Counted from the first letter of the stretch, positions 45,643-57,744 are shown. The stretch: 64,000 nt of DNA from Malus domestica (GCF_042453785.1 NC_091672.1:6714501-6778500), one strand, 5' to 3'. Made by a program: numbers and translations. Notes: a model not told the origin generated them from the letters alone.

Positions 45643-45867
45643 TGTTATAAATTTTGTATTTAAGTGTGATTGTGTAAATCCTAAATTAGATTTTATTCTA
45701 GTTATTCTTCCCTATTATGATTTGTATTCATTGGAGGAGAAGGATCATTCCCTTCCTTTTTACTATAAAATAAAGGCATTGCGTAGGGGGAATAACACAT
45801 CCTCTACACAACCCTACAAACACATCTATCTCCCTACTCTCCATGTCAGATAAAATAAGTCACAACA
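45643..45867 (+). repeat. Copia 3' LTR, second copy
   Basis: Begins TGTTATAAATTTTG after AAGGGGGAG and ends GTCACAACA. It is homologous to 8539-8848 ('agtgtgattgtgtaaatcc', 'ataaaggcattgcgtagg') but lacks the long CT run. Confidence 0.7.
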
Positions 45868-46887
45868 TTTATTTATTTCTACCGTCCCAATTTGAAGTTT
45901 TTAGTGAATTTGTGACATTATTTCTTCTTCTTTTTTTTTTTTTTACAATTTCTCAATAATGTATTTTGACGACCCAAATCTTTTATATTTTAGAATATTA
46001 TTCGTAAGTCATACATGAAAAGAATTAGACAAATTCAAAACTATTAAGATATTTATTTGAAATGAAGAAAATAGACGAATACGGTTCTATAAAGAACCGT
46101 GAAACCTTAATCCAATGGTCATATAATTTTAGATTGTGTGATTGTTTTTGTAGACATGATCTTTAAAGGAAGACTTAAAAGATAGAGAGTTCAGATTGTT
46201 AAAATACATTACAAAATGTACCCCACAAAAAGATGTATACAAAATTTTGTAAAATAAATGGCGTCATAGATCGGTTCCTTTTTTTTTTTATAATGTTTTT
46301 ACGTTATTAACTTGTTCCATATTACCAATCTGTTTTATCATCTATCAGAAAACAAAATTCAGTGAATTTGTTTTAGTTTTTTTTGTGAGTAATAAAATGA
46401 GAAAAGGGTAAGTAATTAGATTCGAGCTTACGTCAGCAAACCCAGCATATTGGCGGCAACAAGCGGAACCCTAATTTTCATTTTTTTTAAAAAATTACTA
46501 AATATTTATTAAAAAAATATTATCATGTACAAATATTTATTAAGGTAATTTCTTGATATTTTAATAAAATAAAAATAAATAGTTGATGATATAATAAATA
46601 ATATCCCAAAGCTCTGGACTTTCCCACTCTCATATTCGAAGCCACTTTTTTTTTTTTTTTTTATCCCTCCAACAGCTGCTGTTCTTCCTCTTCCACTTCC
46701 AGTACCTTTCTTCTAGGGTTAGGGTTTGGGCTAGGGTTTTCCTTTCTGTGTTTCTTCTTCTCTAATCCTCTCTCTAGGGTTTTCTGTAGCAGAAATCTAG
46801 GGATTCTTTCATTGTTTCTGTGCTCTCTCGGTCGTCGTTTTGTAGTGGGTTGGATTCGTTTTGGATCTCGATCTGGGTTCTGGAATA
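45868..46887 (+). other. Intergenic and leader of the CCCH/KH gene
   Basis: AT-rich to about 46600 with no recognised feature. From 46610 the sequence becomes pyrimidine-rich ('cttcctcttccacttcc', 'ctctctctagggttt'), typical of a plant 5' untranslated leader. Telomere-box-like 'agggttagggttt' sits near 46716-46735. Confidence 0.45.
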
Positions 46888-49800
46888 ATGGATACTCGTA
46901 AAAGAGGTCGACATGAAGGTGGCGGCTTTCACTCTAATGGCGGCTTCAAGAAGAACAAGCAAGGTTCGCTCTTTGCTTTCTCTCACTCTGTTTCTTGTGA
47001 ATTTGGGGAATTCACTGTTTTTTTCGTTAGTTTTATCTTCTTTTTTTTGTTGTTGTAGTTTTCCTACTATTTTTTTTTCCATTTTCTGTTTGGTTGCTGA
47101 GAAAGTTTCTGAAGCTTGAAATTCCCTTTGCTGCATAAAGATTCCTGATTCTTTTCTGCAATTTGGGTTTATTGGATGTGGAATGTATTTCAAATATCTA
47201 TGATGTGTTTCAGAATTTAGACTGTTTGAGATGTTCACTTGATGTGTTATTGTTTCTGGGTTTTTCTTAAATATTGGTAATTTCTGAATTTTTATGTTTT
47301 TGGTAGTTTGTGTTCTTTCATAATGACCCCAAGTTTATGTCCTTCAAATGAAGTTGCTTTCGATGTGCTAGGTCGTTTACGGAAGTTAAACATGCTTGAT
47401 AAAACACAGAATAATCGTGTTGAATTTGATGGTTAATCTATTTAAATAAAATCATGTTGTACTTGGATTATTTGGACTAGGGTTATACAGGTGACTAATT
47501 TTAATCTTTCTATCGCTTTGGTTCAAACTTTTAAATGAGTTTGAGATGCTCTACAACAATTGGATTAAGGATCAGGAGAAAATGTAACTGAGAGAAAGTA
47601 ATTAATGTTTTGTAACAGAATTGGAGTCCTTTTCAACTGGTGTAGGAAGCAAATCGAAGCCATGCACCAAATTTTTCAGGTTCAAATCTTTCTCATCTAA
47701 GTAAATATCATGAAATTTATCTTATCAATTTTAAGGCTGTTGTACGATTTTATAAAATTTCAACTTACAGTTGTTACAAAATGAAATCTTATAATTGCAC
47801 TAATGAACTGGGAGTTCATAGTTGTTATACAGGTACACACTTCGCTTTGGTTGAATGAAGTTGACAAATTCCGTGTAACAGAAAACTGATTTATTTATGA
47901 ACTACATGGATAATCATTCACTAGACCACATTTCACCCTAATGAAATATAATGAGATTGAGCATTGCATGTAAATTATCTGCACTGTACCTTGTAGCTCA
48001 ATTAATGTTCTCGTTTTATCTCAAACATTGGTAAGATATAATTGAATGGTACATTTTCTGGATTTTTGTAAAAATTTTAAGCTGTTGTACCGTTCAACTC
48101 AGATATCACAACTTGCACCAACCCATTTATGCTAAATTGTGAGTTAATTTCCCATACCTTTTGTTTAAGCTCTTGATCACAACATTGGATAGATATGAAG
48201 GTGTCTGTTCTTCTTATCGCATAGAAAACTTAGCTCATAGATAACATACTTCAGTCACAATGATACGAGGCACTTGTCCAATGAAAAAAAAAATTTTGAT
48301 ATTAGCTCCAAATATTATTTTGTAGTTGAGAGGCTTTTCTTTCTTTTTCCTTCTTTTGTCTTCATCTTTGTGCCTATACAATGGGAATGGAGGGAAGATT
48401 GATTGGGGCTCTCTACAATCTTACAGAATCTCTGATCTTTTGTTAGTGACCGTCTTTTTTCTCAGTTATAGGTTCCGAGTTTGAATTACACGATTCTTGC
48501 AAATTGTATATATTGCTTTGCAATTATTCTGAAACGCTTTATAAACTTAGCCGTTTAAATAATACTCAAAGAATCTAGGAACCAAATTTTGAAATCAAAA
48601 TGAGCCAACATATGAAAATTTGAGCACCTAAATAGCTTGTGGGTGCCTGCAAATCAGTAATGTCAAATCAGTAATGTTTCGACTACAGGAGTCTTTGTAA
48701 CACACATAATGGGTTCTTGATCAGTTGCCTTACCATATCTTATTGTACTAAGATCTATAATTCATCTTATAATCTATATATAAATATATACGTGTGTGTG
48801 TTCCTGAATTTTTCTTGTTTGAATTTAGATTGAATTGTATTCTCAATTCGATGTCGTTGGTATCAGGTTTATGGATTTGTGATTTTTGTGCAAATGGAGG
48901 GATGTGATTTATCTGGTCAACTATTTTGTGTCATCTAAAACTTTTTATGAAATTCATCTTTACCTGTACAGTGATACTCTGTCAGTACTTGACAATGCTA
49001 GGAGGAACTGTAGACTGTTTAACCTTATTACTTTGCTTCAAATTGAGTGAACACTGTCAGCCTGAGCTTCCATGTGTGTTTGTAGATAAAAGTTACTAAT
49101 TGTTCATGGTCATCTGAGTATTGAACTCTATGATTCTGGTTGCAGCACTGCTGGATGTCCTTTTGGTGAGAGTTGCCATTTTCTGCACTACGTTCCTGGA
49201 GGTTACAATGCCGTAGCTCAAATGATGAATCTGGCGCCTGCTCCTCCACCACCTAGGAACATTCCTGGCCCACCATCCCATTCCAATGGATCCAATTCAT
49301 CTGGAGTTAAATCACGCATATGTACTAAATATAATTCTCCTGAAGGCTGCAAATTTGGTGACAAATGTCATTTTGCTCATGGTGAGTGGGAACTCGGCAA
49401 GCCTCTTGCTCAGTCCCACGATGATCCTCGTGCCATGGGACCTGGTCCAGGCCGTATGGGTAATTGGATGGAGCCACACCTGGCAGGCCCTGCATCTAGC
49501 TTTGGTGCCTCATCTACAGCAAAAATCAGTGTGGATGCTTCACATGCAGGAGCCATAATTGGGAAGGGTGGTGTGCATTCGAAGCAGATTTGTCTCCGGA
49601 CAGGAGCCAAGCTTTCAATCCGGGACCATGAGTCAAATCCCAATCTCAGGAACATTGAACTTGAGGGGACCTTTGAACAGATTCAGCAAGCTAGTGCCAT
49701 GGTAAGCGAGCTAATTGCGACTGTTTCAACCTCTGGCCCTGGAAAGGCTCCAGGAGGAGGAGGAGGTGGAGGAGGAGGCCGAGGAGCCCCAGCCCCTCCC

Positions 49801-49914
49801 AGAAGTAACTATAAGACGAAACTATGTGATAATTTTACCAAGGGGACTTGCACCTTTGGAGAAAGATGTCACTTTGCACACGGGGCTGCTGAATTGCGGA
49901 AGTCTGGAGTGTGA
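46888..49914 (+). CDS. CCCH zinc-finger and KH-domain RNA-binding protein (KHZ / C3H14-like)
   Basis: Exons 46888-46963, 47619-47679 and 49146-49914 give 301 aa; the introns are GT-AG. The order is basic N terminus (MDTRKRGRHEGG), CCCH finger 1 at 41-60 (C-x8-C-x5-C-x3-H), Pro-rich linker and finger 2 at 105-124 (C-x8-C-x5-C-x3-H). Then come a KH domain at about 171-237 with the GKGG loop at 185-188, a Gly-rich run, and finger 3 at 273-291 (C-x7-C-x5-C-x3-H). The layout matches Arabidopsis KHZ1/KHZ2 (from memory), nuclear RNA-binding proteins that promote flowering and senescence. The first finger is split by intron 2, which is 1.47 kb. I cannot tell which paralogue this is. Function is inferred from domains. 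Confidence 0.93.
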
Positions 49915-50440
49915 GTGCTCTTTTTGAATATTTTTTCTTGCAGTCAGAATCGTGTACTAGTGGGAGAGCTGTTTTGATTTGTCGATGTGCAATACCACCC
50001 AGATGAATTTACAGATAATGATATCTGAGGTTTTTGTAGGCATAAACGTTACTTTCTGAATATATGTCTTATGTGCTTGACATTTTCCTTATGTTAAAAA
50101 CTGGGTTAAATGAACATTTTTATTCGTTTCCAAAAAAAAAAAAATATATATATATATAACCTGGCTCTGTAGTCTTAGGTGTCAGGTGTGAGTGGAGATT
50201 GGCAACAAGATCAGGAAGCCCACCATACAAGATCTGGAAGGCAGAAGCTGTACAACTCTAACTTTTGTATGCTAAATGAATTATTACCATTGGTTCAATG
50301 TAAGTAAAGAAGAGAATAAAAACTCATCATGAAGTTGACGTAAGTCTCGCAAATTTCATCCTGTAAAGATTTCAGAGACGAGCCAACAATTTGGTATTAT
50401 AAAACCAATGTTTCTCTCCAACTTGTCCCTCACCACGCGA
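49915..50440 (+). other. 3' flank of the CCCH/KH gene
   Basis: Probable 3' untranslated region to about 50140, ending near an A run and an (AT) run at 50128-50158. Ordinary intergenic sequence follows. No gene is seen. Confidence 0.4.
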
Positions 50441-50620
50441 ACAGGATCTTCTCCGGATTTTTTTTTATGAGGATTGTGAGAATTTTTGAATAGTGTCCGT
50501 TCATTTTATATCGTGCGGTTAGTTTTTGTCAAGTACTGTTTGTGTTTAATTTTAAACGAACACGATTCACGGATTCCTGGAATCCTCATAAAGAGCATCC
50601 GGCGAGGATCCGGATTCCTT
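50441..50620. mobile_element. Short TIR element with GGAT..CTCCGGAT termini
   Basis: The left reads AGGATCTTCTCCGGAT and 'tatgaggatt'. The right reads 'aatcctcata' and GGCGAGGATCCGGATTCC, an inverted arrangement of about 35 bases on each side. ACCACG occurs at 50432-50437 and 50621-50626, a partial target duplication. About 180 bp, non-coding. Confidence 0.55.
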
Positions 50621-50691
50621 ACCACGTATCAAGCACAACATGTGTGAGAATGTTATCACAAAAAAGTATGTTGCAACTATTAGTCTAGTAG

Positions 50692-50895
50692 GGAATTGGA
50701 TCCGCTCCAGACTTTAGTGTCTAGAGCCTAGGGATCAATTCATCTGGGCCACACAAATTCAATCCAACGATTCCCATTAATTCATTTTCCTGGCCCACCA
50801 TACAAAATCAACGGCTTTGATTTCTTTTACACACCAATTAACGGCTCAAATGATTTGATCCCTAGGCTCCGGACATCCGGAGTGGATCCAATTAT
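50692..50895. mobile_element. MULE-like MITE with exact 9-bp duplication
   Basis: 204 bp. Left end GGAATTGGATCCGCTCCAGAC and right end GTCCGGAGTGGATCCAATTAT are inverted. Perfect flanking repeats GTCTAGTAG lie at 50683-50691 and 50896-50904. The 9-bp duplication indicates Mutator-type transposition. Non-coding. Confidence 0.85.
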
Positions 50896-51000
50896 GTCTA
50901 GTAGTGGAACCATTTAATTTATTAACATTTGTTAATTGTACAATTAAAGATATAAATTCAAACTTTCTCTAACAGCCAAGGACACCGTCTATGTGAAGGT

Positions 51001-51258
51001 TGTTGGAAAATATTAGTATTTTGGTTTATTTGAATATTGGGTTTTTTTGGCTTAGCCCGTTATCATTAAGGTTCTGATTTCTTACCTTTTAGGATTATGG
51101 TTAGTTTATTATAAATAGCATGTTTGTTATTCAGTCGAGAACAAGTTAGTCACAATGTAATCTCTTAGGGTTTTATAGCCGTTTCGGCATTCTCAGTTTG
51201 TTTAATAATATTTTTATTATTTTGTAGTTTTATTTATTTCGCACTCTGATATTCAACA
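51001..51258 (+). repeat. Solo LTR, copia-like
   Basis: TGTTGGAAAATATTAG ... GATATTCAACA, ends inverted TGTTG/CAACA. It contains a TATA-like 'ttataaatagcatg' and T-rich end. Flanking AAGGT (50996-51000) and AAAGT (51259-51263) differ by one base, consistent with a 5-bp duplication. No internal domain of matching orientation follows, so it is a solo LTR. Confidence 0.65.
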
Positions 51259-51278
51259 AAAGTCTTGTGTGCTCTTAA

Positions 51279-51470
51279 GGGTGCGTTTGGTACGCAGACG
51301 GGACGGAACGAGACGGGACGGGACGGAACGAAGGTGTAATTTTTGAAAAAGACATGGGGTATATTTGTCTTAAAATGGTAAAACATTGTGTTCCACAGAC
51401 GTGGAACAAACCCGTTCCAGGGGGAGGAGGTACGAATAGTACCGCGTTTGGTGCGGCAGTTGTGAAGGCC
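51279..51470. mobile_element. MITE-like GC-rich fragment ending the copia frame
   Basis: GGGTGCGTTTGGTACGCAGA followed by 'gggacggaacg' repeats and 'ttccacagacgtggaac'. It abuts the copia integrase frame at 51465-51475, where similarity to copia stops after FWVEAFTTA. Its two ends carry GCGTTTGGT in the same orientation, so it is not a simple intact TIR element. Confidence 0.4.
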
Positions 51471-53440
51471 TCCACCCAAAAAGTTTGCGGGAGATGAGAT
51501 TGAGCAAGGAGACATAGTCTCATTTTGGTAACATGGCGATGTTTGCGCTCAACTATACCGTTTTGTTGTGGCATATGTGGGCAAGAGAATTGGTGTGTTA
51601 TGCCATGATCACGAAGAAAATGCCGAAATGCAAGGCTAGTGAATTCACCACCACCATCCGTTTGTAATACTTTAATAGTGCGATTCAAACGATTTTCAAT
51701 TATGCGTTTGAAAGTAACAAAGGTAGTCATGACATCGGACTTACGAACAAGAGGGAACAACCACACAAATCTTGAATAATCATCCACCATAGATAAATAG
51801 TACTTGTAGCCAAAATTAGACACAACAGGAGCGGGGCCCCATACATCAAGATGTAAGACGTCTAAAGGAGATGGAGCTGTGGACGTCCGAGAAGAAAACG
51901 GAAGGCGACATGCCTTGCCTAGTGGACAAATATGACATTTTTTATTAGATGAAAGTGTACCACTAATGGGGATATGGTACTTATTTGCCAAAACTTGAAA
52001 TATAGCAGTGGATGGGTGACCCAAGCGAGCATGCTACACATCGCTAGTCGTCCGTTCGCCATAAAACACAAGCTTTGGAGTAACGTGAGGAGCAGCTCTA
52101 ATATAGTAAAGTTCGCCATAGTTATGCCCGATCAGAAGGAGTTGGCCCGTTTTCTTGTCTTTCACACGAAAAGAACGATCATCAATCTCAAAAAAACAGT
52201 GATTGTCATAACAAAAACGACGAAGGGATAATAAGTTCTTCTTAATAGCAAGGACATATAACACATCTTTTAGCAACATAGGTCCATGTAAACTAGAAAT
52301 GGAGGATTTTCCGATATGAGATATAGGCAAGTGATGGCCGTTGCCCACAACAATAGTATCGGTACCTGTGTATGGTTGGGATTTGTTTGAGAGCGGAAGG
52401 ATCATTGGTCATGTGATTTGTGGCGCCGGAATCAACCACCCAAGGTGTTGGCGAGGGAGAGTCCGCAGTCGCTAAGTAGGCAAAGTTTCCTTGAGTGGGA
52501 CACTGGCGGGCTTTGTGACCATATTCTTCGCAAAGTTGACAGTAGCCATCATATTCAAATGTGGGTGGCTTAGGTGGCAGCGACGGGGTTGGAAGAAGAG
52601 GTGGTCGAGTGTCGTGCGATGGACTGGGGTTAGGCCGAGGAGGATTCCAGTTGGCTTGACGGTTTTGATTAGAAGAGCGCCAATGTCGACCACGACCATT
52701 GCCTTGTCCAAAAGAGTGAGGTGAGGAAAAGGATCGGTGACCATTATGGGCAGAATTTGACGAACCAGTACGGCGACGAGAGGCAGCAAAAACAACGCTA
52801 CTGGACAAGGAGAGAGTGGACATCTTTTTTATGAGATGTTATTCTTGAAGGAGTAGGTCGTAGCAGTCATCGTAGGAGAGAGAAGACCGAAGATGAACAG
52901 CTATTGTAAACTCTTTATATTCGGGACCAAGACCGTCCAAGAAGCTTTCAATGAGTTCTTCATCAGAAATAACGGATCCAGCAGCAGTAAGTGAATCCGC
53001 AAGGCTTTTGGCATGTAGCAAATAGTCAGACATGGACTTCTTTGAATCATTTTTAAGAGTGCGGAGTTGTTCACGAAGGGTGCAGATGTAAGTCTTGGAG
53101 ACAGGAGACAAACGCTTTTCCAGAAGAGACCAAGCATCGAAAGCGTAGGCGCAAGGAAGCAGTACATAGCGGATATAGGGTGAGCAAGTAGACTTGATCC
53201 AACTGAGGACAAGTTTGTCCTCAGAATAATTCGGATTAAGAGATCCATCATCAAGCTTCTTGGGAGGTTTGGTATTGGTGGTCACGACATCTTCCAGACC
53301 ATGAATTTCAAGAATGTCGAAAAATTGAGATCGCCAACTGAGATAATTATTTCGGTTCATGGGAGTATTGATGGTGTGGGAGATGTTGAATGTGGTGAGG
53401 AGGGAAGCATTATATGCAGCCATGGGTGAAGAAGGAGATG
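51470..53440 (-). pseudogene. Ty1/copia gag-protease-integrase remnant
   Basis: Read from right to left. Gag starts near 53430 and includes NRNNYLSWRSQFFDILEIHG and SLLEKRLSPVSKTYICTLRE. After a frameshift near 52840 comes the zinc knuckle CQLCEEYGHKARQC and protease DSGATNHMT. After a second break comes the gag-pre-integrase region (KDVLYVLAIKKNLLS). Another stop precedes integrase with HICPLGKACR, HLDVWGPAPV, LQTDGGGEF and PQQNGIVERKHRH. The DDE residues are recognisable. The frame ends in the integrase at the GC-rich fragment 51279-51470; reverse transcriptase, RNase H and the 3' LTR are missing. Confidence 0.85.
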
Positions 53441-53523
53441 AATCAAAGGAGGCAGTGGAGGGTTGGGGTGGTGAGGGCGTATAGAGGATCGAACGTTGGG
53501 AAGCGTTAGCTTGTGAGAAAAGA

Positions 53524-53690
53524 TGATACCATATAGAGAAATAGATAGTGACAGAAAGAAGCAGTTCTGTATTATGAATAAATTCCTTAATTTTGTTTAT
53601 CATATTGATACAAGATATATACAAGCATGTAGTTAACTTTGTCCAACATAAAAGGTAACTAATAACTCTTGATTATTTACATAAAACAAT
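53524..53690 (-). repeat. Putative 5' LTR end and primer-binding site of the copia remnant
   Basis: On the minus strand TGGTATCA (53533-53526) matches the first eight bases of the initiator-tRNA-Met site and lies before gag. The preceding sequence up to about 53690 would be the LTR. TGTTGGACAAAG (53648-53637) or TGTTTTATG near 53688 could be its start. No second LTR is available to settle it. Confidence 0.4.
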
Positions 53691-53763
53691 ATAGAGAGAA
53701 TGGTGGGATTACGTTTAGACAGCAGATGTGGTGGAGAGATTTGTGGTGGATTCAATACTCTTG

Positions 53764-54421
53764 TCAACAACCTCCACAAAATGTTCCCCTTCACCAAGAC
53801 CAAAGCCTGCGACATTTACTGCACTAATCTCAAGAGCTGCTTCTTCCTCTCCATAGCCCTCCTCATCACCCTCACCGTACACTGGCCCTCACCATCGTCA
53901 GGGAAACCACCACCGACGTTGCTCCAGACAAGCCGAATGAGGAGTCAACGACAACTCCGAAGGTGCCCTTTTTTTGGCCAAATGATTGGGGCCTCAAGGA
54001 GTTGCAAAGGCCAATGCTGGTGTTGCTTTTGGTGACGTGTTTGAACTGGATTGCGTTGTTCCCGTTCTTATTGTTCAACCTTGACTGGATGGGAAATGAG
54101 GTGTACTCCGGCCAGTTCGGTAAAGGGAGACTGTACGATTTGGGGGTGAGGGCCGGTTCACTCGGCCTCTCGTTAAACTCTGTCCTTTTAAGGTTCATGT
54201 CTCTCGGGGTCGAGCATCTCGGCCGTTGGGTTGGTGGGGTCAAGAGATTGTGGGTTGTTGTCAACTTCTTGCTCGCCATCTGCATGGCCTTGACTGTTTT
54301 AATCACTAAATTGGCTGAGGCCAGCCGACACGGTCACATCGGAGTTGAGCTGCCTCTGCCACCTGCCGGTATCAAGGCCGATGCATTGTCTCTGTTCGCT
54401 GTGCTTGGCATTCCTCTAACG
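53764..54421 (+). pseudogene. Sucrose/proton symporter (SUT/SUC) exon fragment, frameshifted
   Basis: Recognisable plant sucrose-transporter sequence: NNLHKMFPFTKTKACDIYCT and NLKSCFFLSIALLITLTV. A frameshift follows near 53878. Then come TIVRETTTDVAPDKPNEEST in another frame, compensating shifts near 53969-53994, and LKELQRPMLVLLLVTCLNWI, LGVRAGSLGLSLNSVLLRFM and GIKADALSLFAVLGIPL. It ends at an intact donor, ACG|GTAAGTC (54421/54422). The preceding N-terminal membrane helices and all later exons are absent. A copia remnant lies directly upstream. It is a non-functional exon relic of the 12-helix transporter family. Confidence 0.85.
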
Positions 54422-54593
54422 GTAAGTCTGCAAATCTTTTTGACATGTTTTATTAATTCTTACTTAATTTCATAACCGATTTCTTACACAAAAGGAAAAA
54501 AAAAGATATCTTATACCAAATAATTATTTATTAATTAGAACAGATTTTCTTTCGACAAAAAAAAAAAAGAACAGATTTTCACTTGGGAGCTTG

Positions 54594-54920
54594 CCAGTGG
54601 CGGATCCAGTAAATAATATTAGGGGTACCAGATATAACATGCATATCGTCATTTCATCGAGTCTTGGTAGGCCTGAAGTCATTTGAAAATGCATACTACA
54701 GACATGTTAATGTATGAAAGGGGCAACACCCAAGGTATTCATGGACATTCATGGGCAACACCCAATTATGAAGCCAACTATAATCTTCAAAAGGGCAACA
54801 CTCAAGGTATCCATGGATATTCACCAAAATTCGGAAGGTCAGCACCTAAAGTATCTATAGACGTTCATCGAAGTTCAGGGGGCCAGCTAACCCCCCTTGC
54901 CCCTTAATGGATCCGCCAAT
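54594..54920. mobile_element. hAT-like MITE with GTGGCGGATCC termini and internal repeats
   Basis: The left end CCAGTGGCGGATCCAG and right end ATGGATCCGCCAAT are inverted. The exact 8-bp duplication GGAGCTTG flanks them (54586-54593 and 54921-54928). The interior has three imperfect direct units of about 55-65 bp with 'gggcaacacccaaggtat', 'gggcaacactcaaggtat' and 'gtcagcacctaaagtat'. The 74-aa frame within it follows the repeats and is not a gene. Bases 54929-55199 hold only AT-rich sequence. Confidence 0.75.
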
Positions 54921-55199
54921 GGAGCTTGGGGACTAATTAGTTTCATTGTTTTACCTTTTAACTTTTGGTGGTAACATATTTTTGCCTTGTTTTTCAAGAA
55001 CCAAAGGGTTATCCGTTATCGTTATCCAGAAGGTGTTTTTGTTTGTTTTTATCCGAAGTCATTTAGTGCATGCAGAAAAGGTTTCACCATGCATTTACTA
55101 GGATAAGGAAAACTATTTTGATTCTTTGAACAACTCCTCATTGTGGTTTTATTTTACAAATTAATTTTTCATAATTAAAGGGGATTGATTAATTATGTG

Positions 55200-55880
55200 T
55201 GTAGACATCGAAATTTCGGTGAAATAAATGTTGATCAATAATTAAAATTTCAACGTTCACGTGTCACATAAATTTTACACATAGCGTGTGACTCAACGAA
55301 AAATCGAGAATCATCATAAAAGTCATCAAACATAACATGTGTCAACACTTGGCAGAAATGATTTATTTCATCTGATTATTTAAATAAATAAAAAATCAAG
55401 TTTTGGAATTCTATAAATAGGAAGCTAAGGCATTCATTTTGGGACACCAATTCATAACCAATTCACCTCACACCAAAACCTTGAAGCTTTGAAACTTCAA
55501 AGTTCCCAAGTAAATCCCGAAGGATCAAGAAAACTCTCTTCGTTCTTCGTCAAATTTCATTCAAGATCAAGCCCCAACGGCCCTTGAAGAACTTCCTCTT
55601 TCAAGATTAATCCCCAACGACCCTTGAAGAACTTCCATAATTCAAAATCAAGCATCGACGCCCCCATTGAAGAAAGCGTTCATCATTCATCACTTTTTCA
55701 TCCTAAGATCAAGCCTCAAAGGCCTTTGGATCAACAGCACAATCCACAAATATACACATTACGAAGATCGAATCAGAGGCTAAATTTGTAGAAGAGATTG
55801 TAACCCCTAAATCATTAATACAAATATTATTTTGTAAACATGTTCTTGTCTCTTTCGTTTCAGGAAAATTCGTGTTTACA
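55200..55880 (+). repeat. 5' LTR of the Tat element
   Basis: 681 bp, TGTAGACATCG ... CGTGTTTACA. It contains a TATA-like 'ttctataaatagg' near 55410-55425. Just downstream are three imperfect direct repeats of 'gatcaagccccaacggccc'-type sequence with 'cttgaagaactt' (about 55563-55670). It ends four bases before TTGGCAC. Confidence 0.8.
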
Positions 55881-55947
55881 AATTTGGCACACCCAGTGGG
55901 ATTTTCTCTACCTCTCATCTCTATCTTTGAATCCGCAAAAAGCACAA

Positions 55948-57657
55948 ATGGCATCAAAGAAGGCTCAAGTTGTTCTCGCAACCAATGCAAGGAACAAAAG
56001 CGTTATCACTGCAGGTGGTGTCACTTCGGGTGTCACAACTCAAAGCAAGGCAAGAGCTCTTTCTACATCATTTTCCACCCCTGCATCAACTCCGCTGAAT
56101 GAACAAGAGCACCTGAGGCACGAACCTGTGATCACCCTGGCCTCGCTAAGGGCGCCAAGGGAGGAAAGCCCAAGGAAGTACTTTGGTTCCATGTTTTTCG
56201 ATGCCGACTTAAGTGACAGCTCAATCATGCAAGTCATGACCACTGGAGTGACTTCAATCCGATGAGCAGCTGCTGGCTCATATGAATGAAGCGATCGTAA
56301 GGCTAACACGGACTCTGGCAGAAAAAGACTCACAAATCCCTGCACTCGTTAACCAATTAGAGCTGCAACAAGACGAGAAACCAGACCTAAAGGGTAATCC
56401 ACTAAAAGGAGGTGTTGAGGAAGAAGATGAGCATCCGGTGGAGAAAGCCGATGTGAAGCCGGAGCCGGACCAAGCAACGGCACTCATGAGATCTATTTTT
56501 ATCCAGCAACTGCAGGAGATGGTCGCCAGCACCATCAAAGCGTAGTACGAAGGAAGCTCACATAACTCCGTACTATACTCAAAGCCTTACTCCAAAAAGA
56601 TAGACGATTTGAAGATGCCGAAGGGTTATCAACCACCAAAATTCGTGCAGTTCGATGGAAAGGGAAACCCAAAACAACATGTCGCCCATTTCATTGAAAC
56701 CTGCAACAATGCTGGGACGGAAAGAGACTACCTCGTCAAGCAGTTTGTGCGCTCGCTGAAAGGTAATGCATTTGACTGGTACACTAACCTCGAGCCCGAA
56801 TCTATCAATAGTTGGGATTAGCTAGAAAGGGAATTCCTTAACCGCTTCTACAGTACGCGTCGCACCGTAAGCATGTTGGAGCTGACCAGTACGAAACAGT
56901 GGAAGGATGAACCTGTCGTCGACTACATCAATAGATGGCATTCGTTAAGTCTGGATTGCAAAGATCGGCTTTCTGAAACCTCCGACATTGAGATGTGCGT
57001 TCAAGGCATGCACTGGGGTTACATTACATCATTCAAGGCATAAAACCAAGAACGTTCGAAGAGCTGGCAACTCGTTCCCACGACATAGAGCTAAGTGTTG
57101 CCAATCACGGCAAGAAAGAGCCAATCACCGACTTCAAGAAGGATAAGGTGTTCTCCCCAAATGTAGACAAAACCGGGAAGAAGCCCCCCAAGGAAGCATT
57201 CACTGTCAACACTGCGCCCATCAAGACCTCCTCTGCGCCTATCAAGATCTCTTCCAAAACCAAAGCAAATGAGATAAAGAGAGGTGAGCCTCCTCGCACC
57301 CAAGATAGGTACAGAAGCACCTTGAGGGAATTGAAGCAGAAGGCGTACCCTTTTCCTGACTCAGACATGGATGCAATGTTAAACGATTTGCTGAAAAAGA
57401 AGGTGATCGAGTTACCGGAATGCAAGCACCTTGAAGAGATGAATCGAGTAAACAATCCTAGGTACTGCAAATACCATCTTATCGTGAGCCATCCTATTGG
57501 CAAGTGCTTCATCCTTAAAGAACTTATCATGAAGCTAGCGCAACAAGGGCAAATTGAGCTCGACCTTGAAGACACGGCAGCAACACATACTACTACAATT
57601 ACGTTTGGATCATTCAATCCCGTACCTCTCCAAGCGACATTTGACCATTCCCACTAA
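55948..57657 (+). pseudogene. gag of the Tat element
   Basis: From ATG 55948 (MASKKAQVVLATNARNKSV) the frame runs to 56265, then continues at 56282-56545 (RLTRTLAEKDSQIPALVNQL) and 56609-56821 (PKFVQFDGKGNPKQHVAHFI). After a stop at SWD* it goes on as LEREFLNRFYSTRRTVSMLE. The last part, 56995-57657, holds FEELATRSHDIELSVANHG and NNPRYCKYHLIVSHPIGKCF, the usual Tat gag C terminus with a Cys/His cluster. Gag would form the particle shell. Several stops interrupt it. Confidence 0.85.
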
Positions 57658-57744
57658 TGCTCAAGCTACACAGCACCTTCGACACAACCATCACTAGGGG
57701 CAAGCGACCAAGATGCACATACCGATGATAAAGAAGGATGGACA

